A stretch of 64,000 nt of DNA from Lathyrus oleraceus (Eukaryota > Streptophyta > Magnoliopsida > Fabales > Fabaceae). A program made the position numbers and the translations under genes. The notes below the pieces were generated by a model. The model was given only the letters and a program-made list of their open reading frames with translations, made no database searches and was not told the origin of the DNA. Location: the NCBI RefSeq assembly GCF_024323335.1, contig NC_066582.1:93244944-93308943 (forward strand), given 5' to 3'. Of the stretch, positions 12,860 through 23,027 are shown piece by piece. Position 1 is the first letter of the stretch, and each line of letters begins with the position of its first letter.

Positions 12860-13150
12860 AAAACCATTTACCGATGGTTGAAGAACTGGAACCTTGATAT
12901 TTACCGATATCAACTTCAGCACGACCATTTACCGATGGCGGCTGGGGAAAACAAACTTCTGAAAAACAAAACCATTTACCGATGGCTAAAACTTGATATT
13001 TACCGATATCAACTTCAGCCAGACCATTTACCGATGGCTGCTGGGAAAACATCTTGAGAAAAACAGAACCATTTACCGATGGTTAAAAACTTGATATTTA
13101 CCGATATCAACTTCAGCCAGACCATTTACCGATGGCTGCTGGGAAACAAA
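12860..13150. repeat. Tandem array with ~98-99-bp unit built on TTTACCGAT
   Basis: ACCATTTACCGATGGC(G/T)GCTGG-type blocks begin at 12924, 13023 and 13121, giving spacings of 99 and 98 bp. Inside each unit there are three TTTACCGAT submotifs, one of which is the palindromic ATATTTACCGATATC-like block. Single degenerate blocks continue to about 13300. Confidence 0.85.
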
Positions 13151-13402
13151 TGATGTTGAAAGGAAGCAAGACCATTTACCAATGGTGGCTTCAAAGCAAA
13201 CCTGATATTTACCGATATCAAGGCCATTTACCGATGGCTGCTGCAACTGGGAATTCGATATTTACCGATATCGAAGAAAACTGGGCCATTTACCGATGGC
13301 ATCTTCGCTTGGGGAAGAACAAAATCTTTGTGGTGATACCAAACAAGACGTTTACCGACGACTTTTGGGGATTTCGATTTTATTAACGAGAGAACAAAGA
13401 AA

Positions 13403-13940
13403 GACCAGACATTTACCGATGACTGGGGTGAGACACGATGTTTACCGACATCGGAAGATGATGTTTACCGACATCAAAAAGAATGACCAGACATTTACCG
13501 ATGACTGGTGTGAGACTCGATGTTTACCGACATCGAAAGATGATGTTTACCGACATCAAAAAGAATGACCAGACATTTACCGATGACTGGGGACGAAATT
13601 TATTGGTGAGAGACAAACAAATATTTGCAACTGAAGACCGGGTAGGACATTTACAGATGACTCTACTGGGGATTTCTAGCTGGGGATTTATCAGACATTT
13701 ACCGATGACTGATGGAAAGACTCGATGTTTACCGACACCGAAGCAATGGCGTTTACCGACACCAAAAAAATGACGACCAGACATTTACCGATGACTGGGT
13801 GAGACTCGATGTTTACCGACATCGAAAGATGATGTTTACCGACATCAAAAAGAATGACCAGACATTTACCGATGACTGGGTGAGACTCGATGTTTACCGA
13901 CACCGAAACAATGGTGTTTACCGACACCAAAAATGACCAG
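13403..13940. repeat. Tandem array with ~81-82-bp unit built on TTTACCGA
   Basis: GACCAGACATTTACCGATGA starts at 13403, 13485, 13567, 13775 and 13856; a degenerate GACCAGACA start at 13935 ends the array. Spacings are 82, 82, 81 and 79 bp, with a diverged or rearranged section at 13600-13770. Each unit has one GACATTTACCGATGAC and two GATGTTTACCGACATC-type palindromic blocks. Confidence 0.85.
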
Positions 13941-14051
13941 ACACACGCGGGTGCTGACACGACACTTACTGGTATCACAAGAACGACATCTTAGGTATGT
14001 CAAGGCAAGGCTGATCACTTGCTGGGGGTCTTACTGGGGAGAAACAAGCTT

Positions 14052-14167
14052 TCTGTCACCATCGGGTGAGGAAATAAACCTCTGTCACCATCGGATGAGG
14101 AAATAAACCTCTATCACCATCGGGTGAGGAAATAAACCTCTATCACCATCGGGTGAGGAAATAAACC
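14052..14167. repeat. Four-copy tandem repeat, 29-bp unit
   Basis: TCT(G/A)TCACCATCGG(G/A)TGAG units begin at 14052, 14081, 14110 and 14139 and differ at one or two bases each. Confidence 0.9.
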
Positions 14168-15665
14168 TCTGTGGGGATAATCAATTCTGAATGCTGTCGA
14201 AGTAACTGTGGCAGGCTTGCTGTGCTGATGTTGAGCAAAATAACCTGCCTCTGCCGGGGATACGGTCTGATGTAGTTTCGAGCACATGAATGCATATGTT
14301 TGAATTTTTCTATGGCGTAATGCTCCATATGGGATGGAAATGCTACGCAATTTGAGGATGCAATGATTACTATATGCAATGCAATATGATAAGAACTCTG
14401 CGGGAGAAAATACACAGGACGACTGTGCTGAGGAATCTTCAAGATCAATCCACTGCTGGGGAACAACAAAACAACTGCTGGGGAACCAACAACATAAATC
14501 CACTAGAGGAGGACAAAGCAACCTGCTGGGGAGTAATAAAGCAACTCCGCTAGGGGAAAACAACGGTAAACTGCTGAGGAATAGCCCAATCAAACCACAA
14601 GAATTCCACTTGGGGAAATGAAAGCTCCGCTGGGGGAAACTAAACCAGGCAACTCTCTGGGGGTAAGGCTCATACAAACCTCAGATAAAATAGGCCCTGC
14701 TTTGGGGAATAACCGCTACTCCGCCGGGGACGACCCACAATGTTCACAAGTAGAAACGACTCAGCTGGGGATGTAGGTATCCGTCTGCCATGGACACCTG
14801 TCCAATCCACTGGTAGGATAAACTCTGCTGGAGAAATAACTGCTTCGCTGGGGAAGGTTTAAGCAAACCATAGTTAGGAGAATGAATCCGTCTGGGGAAA
14901 GCACTGCTGGGGAATGCTCACAAGTGACGACCTTACTGGGGAAAATATTCACAGGTGACGACCTGCAAATCGGAACAACAGATGCCCCAGGGAGTACATG
15001 GACAAGATACGGTCAAGTGTCCTCAACATTCAAAATGATTTTCAAATGTTTTAATCTTTCTGCACGTCATTGTTTAGCCTTCATGTTTTCATATGCAATG
15101 TTTATCAAAAATTCGGACGTTTTTGCAAACAAAACAGTAAAAGTAAAAACAAGAGAGCAATTTATCTGAATAACGACTTTTATTGATTGAAAGTGTGCCT
15201 GAAAAGGCAAATACATTGGGAAGCAATTCCTAGAAAGAGGTAATTGCGCACAAAAGGAAAATAAACTATCCTAATGGCAATGTGAACACGGCATCCACTG
15301 TTTCCCAATTCTGTTATAACTCATAGATCATCAGTTTCCTCCCAATTCCTTGCTTTCTGAGAAGACTGACTGGACCGATCACCTCTTTCGAGATGGCAGC
15401 TGACGAAGCATGATGAAGTACAGATGACTTAGATTGTAGTCTTCGCTTTAATCCCTCTTTTGGCTGGATCGCCCTTTCGGGTTTTCAATCCACCGGGATA
15501 CCCATTTTTGCCTAAGCCGCCCTTGCGGGTTTTCGACTTACCGGGTGTACAATTTTTTTCATTTTTATCCCTAACTTTTGCCCGAACCTTTTCTTTCTGT
15601 TTTTGGTTCGCCAGGATGCCCATTTTTGCCTGGACTCTTTTATTCTTTTTGTCCAGCGGGTCAAC

Positions 15666-18600
15666 TTATGCGAAGTATTTTTTGACTACATCTGAGTTAA
15701 CAGGGGAAGGAAAATCTTCACCATCCATTGTTGTAAGCATCAAGGCTCCACCGGAGAAGACCTTCTTCACAACGTATGGACCTTCATAATTAGGAGTCCA
15801 CTTGCCCCTGTTATCTGTACCGGGAGGAAGGATCCTCTTCAAAACCAGATCGCCAGTTTGAAATGTCCGAGGACGCACTTTCTGATCAAAGGCTCGCTTC
15901 ATCCTCCTCTGATATAACTGCCCATGGCAAACAGCTGCTAACCGCCTTTCTTCGATAAGGCTTAACTCGTTAAACCTTGTACGAATCCACTCGGCTTCGT
16001 CCAGCTTGACATCCAATAATACCCTCAGAGAAGGGATCTCCACTTCAACTGGTAGGACTGCTTCCATACCATACACAAGGGAGTAGGGGGTTGCCCCGGT
16101 CGACGTACGGACTGAGGTACGGTATCCATGCAAAGCGAAAGGCAACATCTCATGCCAATCTTTGTACGTAACGACCATTTTCTGCACAATCTTCTTGATA
16201 TTCTTGTTAGCTGCCTCTACAGCACCATTCATCTTTGGTCTGTAAGGAGAAGAATTGTGATGTTCGATCTTGAAATCTCTGCACAGTTCCTTCATCATCT
16301 TGTTGTTGAGATTTGAACCATTGTCAGTGATGATTCTCTCAGGGACTCCATAACGACAGATGATTTCTTTCTTGATGAACCGGGCAACCACTTGTTTGGT
16401 GACGTTGGCATAGGAAGCTGCTTCCACCCACTTGGTGAAGTAATCGATCGCAACCAAGATGAAGCGATGTCCATTAGAAGCAGTAGGCTCTATCTTCCCA
16501 ATCATATCAATGCCCCACATGGAAAACGGCCAAGGCGAGTTCATGACATTCAACGGGCTTGGTGGTACATGCACCTTATCAGCATAGATTTGACACTTAT
16601 GGCATTTCCGAGCATATTTGAAGCAATCGGATTCCATAGTCATCCAGTAATATCCAGCTCTCAGCAATTTCTTCGACATTGCATGACCACCAGCGTGGGT
16701 ACCAAACGAACCCTCGTGCACTTCTTGCATTAACATGTCTGCTTCGTGTCTATCCACGCATCTGAGCAGAACCATGTCAAAGTTCCTCTTGTACAACACG
16801 TCATCCTGATTCAGATAAAAACTTCCAGCTAGCCTTCTCAGGGTCTTCTTATCATTCTTTGACGCACCCTCAGGATACTCTTGAGTCTTGAGGAAGTTCT
16901 TGATGTCATAATACCACGGCTTATCATCAATCGCCACGATAGACTCGGCTGCAAACACATATGCAGGCCTCTCGAGTCGATTCACAGCAACATGTGGCAC
17001 ATGATTCCACCAATGAACCCTTATCATGGAAGATAAAGTAGCCAATGCATCAGCCATCTGATTCTCATCCCGAGGGACATGATACAACTTCACCTTCTTG
17101 AAGAACGTCAGTATTCTTCTGGTGTAATCTCTATACGGAATCAAATGTGGCTGGTTTGTATTCCAATTTCCATTGACCTGATTGATCACTAGAGCTGAAT
17201 CTCCAAATATGTCAAGTGTTTTGATCCTCAGATCAATGGCTTCTTCTATCCCCATGATACAAGCCTCATACTCAGCTTCATTGTTGGTGACGTCAAAAGT
17301 CAATCTGGCAGAAAAAGGTATATGGGCACCTTTGGGATTGATCAACACTGCCCCAACACCATTACCGTTCATATTCACAGCCCCATCGAACATCAGTGTC
17401 CACTTGTCATCAGGATCCGGTCCTTCCTCGACAGGTGGCTCTTCACAATCTTTCGTCTTCAGGTACATGATGTCTTCATCAGGGAATTCAAACATCATTG
17501 GCTGATAATCATCGATTGGTTGTTCGGCAAGATAGTCTGACAGAATACTACCTTTGATGGCCTTCTGAGACGTGTACTGAATGTCATATTCCGTTAAGAT
17601 CATCTGCCAACGGGCAACACGTCCGGTGAGAGCTGGCTTCTCAAAGATGTATTTGACTGGATCCATCCTAGAAATCAACAGAGTAGTATGGTTCAGCATA
17701 TACTGCCTTAGTCGGCGAGCAGCCCAGGCCAAAGCACAGCAAGTTTTCTCGAGCAGTGAATATCTTGTTTCACAGTCGGTAAACTTTTTGCTTAGGTAGT
17801 ATATGGCGTGCTCTTTTCGACCAGACTCGTCATGCTGCCCCAATACACACCCCATCGAAGTCTCGGTAACTGACAGATACATTATCAATGGTCTCCCTGG
17901 AACTGGAGGAATCAGGATTGGAGGGTTCTGTAGATACTCTTTGACTTTGTCAAAAGCTTTCTGACAATCATCATTCCATTTGATCGCCTGATTCTTTCTG
18001 AGCAGTTTGAAAATTGGTTCACATGTAGCAGTTAGATGAGATATGAACCTTGCAATGTAGTTCAATCTCCCTAAAAACCCACGGACTTGCTTTTCCGTTT
18101 TCGGTTCAGGCATCTCTTGAATAGCTTTGACTTTTGCTGGATCTACCTCAATCCCTTTCTCACTGACAATGAAGCCTAAGAGCTTCCCGGATCTCACCCC
18201 AAACGTACACTTGTTCGGATTCAGCCTCAGCTTGAACTTGACCAGTCTATCAAACAACTTCTGCAGATTAACCAAGTGCTCCTCTTCTGTCTGCGACTTT
18301 GCAATCATATCATCCACGTACACTTCGATTTCATTGTGCATCATGTCATGAAAGAGAGTCGTCATAGCCCTCTGATAGGTAGCACCGGCATTCTTCAGCC
18401 CAAATGGCATCACTTTGTAGCAGAACGTTCCCCAAGGTGTAATGAATGTCGTCTTTTCCATGTCCTCTGGCGCCATCTTGATCTGATTATAGCCCGAGAA
18501 ACCGTCCATGAAAGAGAATACCGAGGACTGAGCCGTATTATCCACCAATACATCAATGTGAGGTAATGGGAAATCGTCTTTCGGGCTCGCCCTATTCAGA

Positions 18601-19146
18601 TCTCGGTAATCGACACACATTCTGACTTTGCCATCCTTCTTTGGCACGGGAACAATGTTGGCAACCCACGGTGGGTAACTTGTAACAGCCAGGAAACCTG
18701 CATCCCACTGCTTCTGAACCTCTTCCTTGATCTTGACAGCCATATCAGGACTAGTTCTGCGAAGCTTCTGCTTGACCGAAGGACACTCTTCTCTGAGAGG
18801 TAACCGATGCACCACAATGTCTGTATCCAACCCAGGCATATCTTGGTATGACCAGGCGAATATCTCCACATATTCTCTCAGCATCTCGATTAGCCTTCTC
18901 TTGACAGTGTCTTCTAAAGCAGCCCCGATCTTGATTTCTCTTCTGGCGTCCTCAGTACCCAGATTAACGATTTCCAACTCCTCCTGATGAGGTTGGATGA
19001 CCCTTTCCTCTTGCTTCAGCAATCTGACCAATTCTGCAGGGAGTTCACAGTCTTCCTCACTCTCCTCTTCAGCTTGGTAGATGGGATTGTTGAAATCATA
19101 CTGAGCCATAACAGAGTCGTTCACAGTGGATGCCAAAAGATCATTT
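15666..19146 (-). CDS. pol: Ogre pol, second exon: RT, RNase H, archaeal-type RNase H, integrase
   Basis: The frame is open for 1,156 codons from 19136 and continues upstream to the proposed splice acceptor at 19146/19147; the TTG at 19136 is probably not a start. Domains by residue counted from 19136: reverse transcriptase about 150-340 (YVDD at 273-276, SFMDGFSGYNQ at 208-218); Ty3-type RNase H about 410-540, where the usual first Asp is not visible (VTETSMG); and a second, archaeal-type RNase H about 577-705 with D584, E622, D646 and D696. The integrase follows, with the HHCC zinc motif (about 807-848) and catalytic D877, D938 and E974. A GDLVLK-type C-terminal domain ends it. It would copy and insert the element. 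No internal stop or frameshift is seen. Confidence 0.93.
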
Positions 19147-19406
19147 CTGCATGTTTAATGTTTTGCTTTTTAGAAAAAGATTTCAATAAAGTCACAAAAA
19201 CAAAAACATTGCCATTTTTATTGTTTTGAAAAAGTGAGAAAAACAAAAAACAGAAAATAGAAAGACAGGGATCTCAAAATTTGATTGAAAAAACGTCCTT
19301 TATTTATAAACATTGTAAAACATGATGTGGCCCTACAATGAACCATTACGCCTTGGGCAGGACGTAGGGTTTTCATGCAAAATGATAAAAAACAAAGGAA
19401 AATTAC
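19147..19406 (-). other. Putative Ogre intron between protease and RT frames
   Basis: On the minus strand a GTAATT donor begins at 19406, one base before the end of the protease frame's last sense codon, and a pyrimidine-bearing ATGCAG acceptor ends at 19147. Removal of the 260 bp joins the protease frame to the pol frame in phase with no stop. The segment is AT- and T-rich, as expected for a plant intron. Ogre elements are known to be spliced at this place. Unspliced RNA would stop at 19403-19405 and give only gag-protease. Confidence 0.8.
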
Positions 19407-21559
19407 TCTGTCAGTAGAGTAACTTGGACCACTTCTTCAGCTGTCCAGTTGTTGATAGATTCGCCTGGTGCACAAGGGCGGACCCAGACATCCAAATCAC
19501 AATCCCGGTCTTCACCATCAGTAGCAAAGACATCTCCATGGTTCATCAGCCCAGCGCTGGTAAAGGTGCTTGGACCTGCTTGTACGCTCTGCTCTGCTTG
19601 GAGAGGCTCATACCCAATGCCGAATTTGTCTTCTTTCACTGGCAAGTCAACCATCTTGCCCCAGCCTTCAGCTCTGCCAGAGTCAACCACCTCTTTGGCC
19701 TGCCTGTAGGATGCCATCGAAGCACTTGGCTTCCTCTGCTCAGCACAAGCTACCCCTTCAAGCGCCACAGTCTCAAATGCCTGGCACAGGGTTTCGTGGA
19801 TCTCGCCATCCACCTCAACATACTTGAATGAGGAGAGATGACTCACCAGAATCTCTTCTTCGCCACACACAGTCACAATCTGACCGTTCCAGACATATTT
19901 GAGTTTTTGGTGGAGAGTCGACGAGACTGCCCCAGCGGCGTGGATCCACGGACGCCCCAACAGACAGCTATAGGCGGGCTGAATGTCCATCACATAGAAG
20001 ACTATGTCGAAAACCTCCGGACCTATCTTTACCGGCAAAGTGACTTCACCAAACACAGAACGTTTGGATCCGTCGAATGCACGCACAATCAGGTCACTGG
20101 GAGTGAGCACGACTCCCTCAACATCAATCTTCTTCAATATCTGCTTCGGCAGGACATTCAGGGACGACCCGGTGTCTACCAGTACGTGAGATAAAACAGC
20201 ACCTTTGCACTCCATAGTGATGTGCAAAGCTTTGTTATGATTGCGTCCCTCAGGCGTTAGGTCTAGGTCAGTGAAACCCACACCGTGCCTGGTACTCACA
20301 TTGGCTAGTACACCCTCCAGCTGGTTGACAGATATCTCTTGCGGGACGTATGCCATATTCAGCATCTTCAGCAACGCGTCCCGATGTGCCTCAGAACACA
20401 TCAGCAAAGAGAGTATCGAAATCTTTGACGGAGTTTGATTGAGCTGATCCACAATCTTGTAGTCACTCTTTTTGATGATCTTCATAAACTCCTCAACATC
20501 TTTTTCGAAAGAACCCTCAGCCTTCTTCTGAGCCGGTTCTTCGTCAACCACTGCTTGTTTACCCTTAGCTCTGGCAGATGCTTCAGCAGTAGCATCCCTC
20601 AAAGGCTGAGGAGCAAACAGTCGTCCACTCCTGGTGAAACCTCCCGGTCCTCCAACATTGTCCACCACCGGACTTGTAACAGCAGGAGTTCTCACCGGAG
20701 CACTGATTGTAACTGGCGCTTGATTAAATGGCCTTGTCTGATTACCAGCCCTCCTATCACGGCGATAGGCGTTGTCATAACTCCAGGGAACTGCTCTACT
20801 ACTTTCAATCTGCCTTCTGCCGGGCGCGACAATAGTAGCTGGTGCACGGATGGTTACCGGAGCAGGAATGGTAACCGGAGTATTGCTCGTTGTGGGTGCA
20901 CTGACAGTCCCACGCCCTCGTCCTTCAGACGGCTTGTAAAATATGGTGACAGTAGACACTGCCCCATCATCCTTAATGGCCCGACTGAACTGGAGACAAC
21001 CCTCATCAATTAACCCCTGAATACCAGCCCTCAACTGGTCACAGCCATTGGTAGCTTCTGAACAACCCAAACACTCTTCACTACAACCTGGGTCAACACC
21101 CCCCTTCAGTAGACGGCCCTTGACTATCAGCAAAGAAGTTTGGACTTCATCAACGTTGATAACCAAGTCTTCAGCCTCTCCATCTTCGACATTGTTAACC
21201 CTATGCCCACCATGCTGAGGCATAGGATTGTTCACTACATTTGGAACGGGAGAAAAGTTGATCGCCTTAGCATCGATCAAGTCCTGAACCTTATGTTGCA
21301 AAGCCCTACACCTTTCAGTATGGTGGCCCGGTGCCCCAGAGTGAAAGTCACATCGGACATTTGCGTCATAGCCGGGAGGCAGCACTGTCGGAGTAGCCAT
21401 TGTACGCAATTCCACAAACCCTAACCGGAGTAGTTCGGGTAATAATTCGGCGTACGTCATAGGCAATGGGTCAAATCTTCTATCAGGATTCAACCTTTGC
21501 CTCTGCTGAAAAGGACGTTGCTGCTGTTGCTGCTGTTGTTGCGGTTGTTGTTGAACTCT
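19403..21559 (-). CDS. pro: Ogre gag C-terminal/nucleocapsid and aspartic protease
   Basis: The frame is open from directly after the TAG at 21560-21562, with a first Met at 21493, giving 696 residues from that Met. A glutamine-rich run lies before the Met. A CCHC-type zinc motif (CDFHSGAPGHHTERC) falls at about residues 48-62. A long Ala/Pro/Thr-rich linker with APVTI-like repeats covers about 200-300. The protease has the catalytic DTG at 440-442 (VLVDTGSSLNVLP) and the LGRPW motif at 512-516. The zinc motif normally belongs to Gag, so this frame and the upstream gag frame were probably one ORF. Expression may need readthrough, or the stop may simply be a mutation. Downstream the frame ends inside the intron. 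Confidence 0.88.
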   Translation of the reverse strand, partial: RVQQQPQQQQQQQQRPFQQRQRLNPDRRFDPLPMTYAELLPELLRLGFVELRTMATPTVLPPGYDANVRCDFHSGAPGHHTERCRALQHKVQDLIDAKAINFSPVPNVVNNPMPQHGGHRVNNVEDGEAEDLVINVDEVQTSLLIVKGRLLKGGVDPGCSEECLGCSEATNGCDQLRAGIQGLIDEGCLQFSRAIKDDGAVSTVTIFYKPSEGRGRGTVSAPTTSNTPVTIPAPVTIRAPATIVAPGRRQIESSRAVPWSYDNAYRRDRRAGNQTRPFNQAPVTISAPVRTPAVTSPVVDNVGGPGGFTRSGRLFAPQPLRDATAEASARAKGKQAVVDEEPAQKKAEGSFEKDVEEFMKIIKKSDYKIVDQLNQTPSKISILSLLMCSEAHRDALLKMLNMAYVPQEISVNQLEGVLANVSTRHGVGFTDLDLTPEGRNHNKALHITMECKGAVLSHVLVDTGSSLNVLPKQILKKIDVEGVVLTPSDLIVRAFDGSKRSVFGEVTLPVKIGPEVFDIVFYVMDIQPAYSCLLGRPWIHAAGAVSSTLHQKLKYVWNGQIVTVCGEEEILVSHLSSFKYVEVDGEIHETLCQAFETVALEGVACAEQRKPSASMASYRQAKEVVDSGRAEGWGKMVDLPVKEDKFGIGYEPLQAEQSVQAGPSTFTSAGLMNHGDVFATDGEDRDCDLDVWVRPCAPGESINNWTAEEVVQVTLLTE

Positions 21560-21562
21560 CTA
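21560..21562 (-). other. In-frame TAG between Ogre gag and protease frames
   Basis: The gag and protease frames are the same frame, separated by this single TAG inside a CAA/CAG-rich (polyglutamine) tract. A CAG to TAG change would explain it. The base context is CAA TAG AGA, which only partly resembles known plant readthrough sites. Confidence 0.85.
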
Positions 21563-22735
21563 TTGTTGCGGACGAGGTTGAGGTGCAGGAATGGTCACTG
21601 CAGCCATTGGACGGTATTGATCCCGGTTTGTATTAGCTCTGTACACACCCCCCTTGTGCTGTACAGCATTAGTCTCTCCTTCTCTACGGCGAGGTGCCCC
21701 AGAGAAGGGTTTCTTGGAAGAAGATGAGGAGCCTGCATCATGGATCCTCCCGGCCTTGATTAGACTCTCAGTTCTTTCGCCGCAGATGACGACGTCAGAA
21801 AAACTTCCGAATGGGCAGCTTCCCATCCGGTCCATATAAACACCCTGAAGAGTACTGATGAACATATCAGTCAACTCCCTTTCCAGCATAGGGGGTTGAA
21901 CTCTTGCAGCTAGTTCGTGCCATCTCTGGGCGTACTCCTTGAAACTTTCATTGTTCTTCTGACAAAGACTCTGCAGCTGAGTCCTTGTTGGAGCCATCTC
22001 CATGTTATGCTTACACTGCCTGAGGAACGCCTCACCCAGGTCTCTCCAGCATCTGATGGAATCCCGCTTCAATTCCATATACCAATCCAAAGACGCCCCA
22101 GATAGGCTGTCTTGGAAGAAATACATCCACATCTTCTCATCGTCAGTGTATGCGGATATTTTTCTATAGTATGCCTGCACATGGGTGCGAGGGCAGGAGG
22201 TACCGTTGTATTTATCAAATGACGGCGCCTTGAACTTGTGCGGGATTCTCAGTCCTTCAACCAATCCCATGTTGGTAACATCAAAACCGAGGGAGTTTTG
22301 ACATTCCATTGCCCTGATCTTCTCAGCAATGGCCTCAACTTTGCGATCTCTCGCATCATTTCTACCCAAGATATCGTCGTCCTCGCTGAGCATAGTGAAC
22401 AAATCCTCTTGTCTGTCGACAATCGGAATTCTGTTACGGGCTAGAGCATGAATGACTCTGGCACTAGCAACATCTGGAGCAATCGGTTGACCGTCAACTC
22501 GGATACCCCTCAACTCTTCACCCACAGCATAGTTGTTGACGGGAATAGCAGCAGCAGGAGTGTCGGGAACTGGATTTCCTTCTGGCAAAGCCTGGTTAGG
22601 CGGTGGAATAACAGCTTCTTGCCTCTGAACCAGTGCTCGGAGTTCTTCTTGGCCTTGTGCAACCCCTTGCATCATGTGCATGAACTGGGCCATGTTAGCC
22701 CTCATCTCTGCCAACTCGGCTTGTACTTGATCCAT
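21563..22735 (-). CDS. gag: Ogre gag (capsid part)
   Basis: The start at 22735 is chosen because the N-terminus there (MDQVQAELAEMRANMAQ) matches the start of the element-D gag at 43751; an upstream in-frame Met at 22888 is less likely. 391 residues follow to the TAG. The N-terminal part is coiled-coil-like (QAELAEMRANMAQFMHMMQG). A retrotransposon gag domain follows, with the FDKYNGTSCPRTHVQAYYRK and DSLSGASLDWYMEL motifs and a WHELAARVQPP-like segment. The protein would form the particle. Its nucleocapsid zinc motif lies beyond the stop codon in the next frame, so a non-readthrough product lacks it. Confidence 0.9.
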
Positions 22736-23027
22736 GTTGCGTTGATGGTTGAGCCTTGTTGAGTAGCGGTGCGGCCTTTGATCAGCTATCCTGTCTGGAC
22801 ACAGGAATGAAGGTAAGAAGACAGCACGAGAACACCTGTTTATGCAAAGATGATGCATGCAATGCTTGTGCAAATGCTTTGTTTTCAAGGAACCCTTAGG
22901 GTATTATTTGCAATATTTTGAATATTTACACATTTTAATTGCTCATGGAAATATTTCATTCAATATATTGAGACAAAGAAATACAGCCTTTTTTGATTCA
23001 TTACAAAGAGAAAAGGTAAATGACATC
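22736..23027 (-). other. Spacer between Ogre ORF1 and gag
   Basis: About 290 bp of AT-rich sequence lies between the ORF1 stop and the gag start. No feature is recognised. Confidence 0.5.

Larger units (their letters stand above)
12702..15665 (-). other. Ogre 3' untranslated region with several tandem repeat arrays
   Basis: Nearly 3 kb lies between the pol stop and the 3' LTR with no credible ORF. It holds three kinds of tandem repeat: TTTACCGAT arrays at 12860-13150 and 13403-13940, and a 29-bp array at 14052-14167. A field of scattered CTGCTGGGGA motifs follows at 14450-14950. Such a hypervariable repeat-bearing 3' UTR is known for Ogre/Tat elements. The apparent ORFs here (for example 13483-13773 and 13691-13978) come from repeats whose unit lacks stops in some frames. 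Confidence 0.8.

Noticed and set aside
13483..13978. Overlapping ORFs of 74-96 codons on both strands with repeated peptides
   Set aside because: They are by-products of the TTTACCGA tandem repeats, whose unit lacks stops in some frames.
16128..22762. Many plus-strand ORFs opposite the Ogre genes (for example 20435-21013, 192 codons)
   Set aside because: They are shadows of the minus-strand gag/pro/pol frames, which carry all the recognisable motifs.
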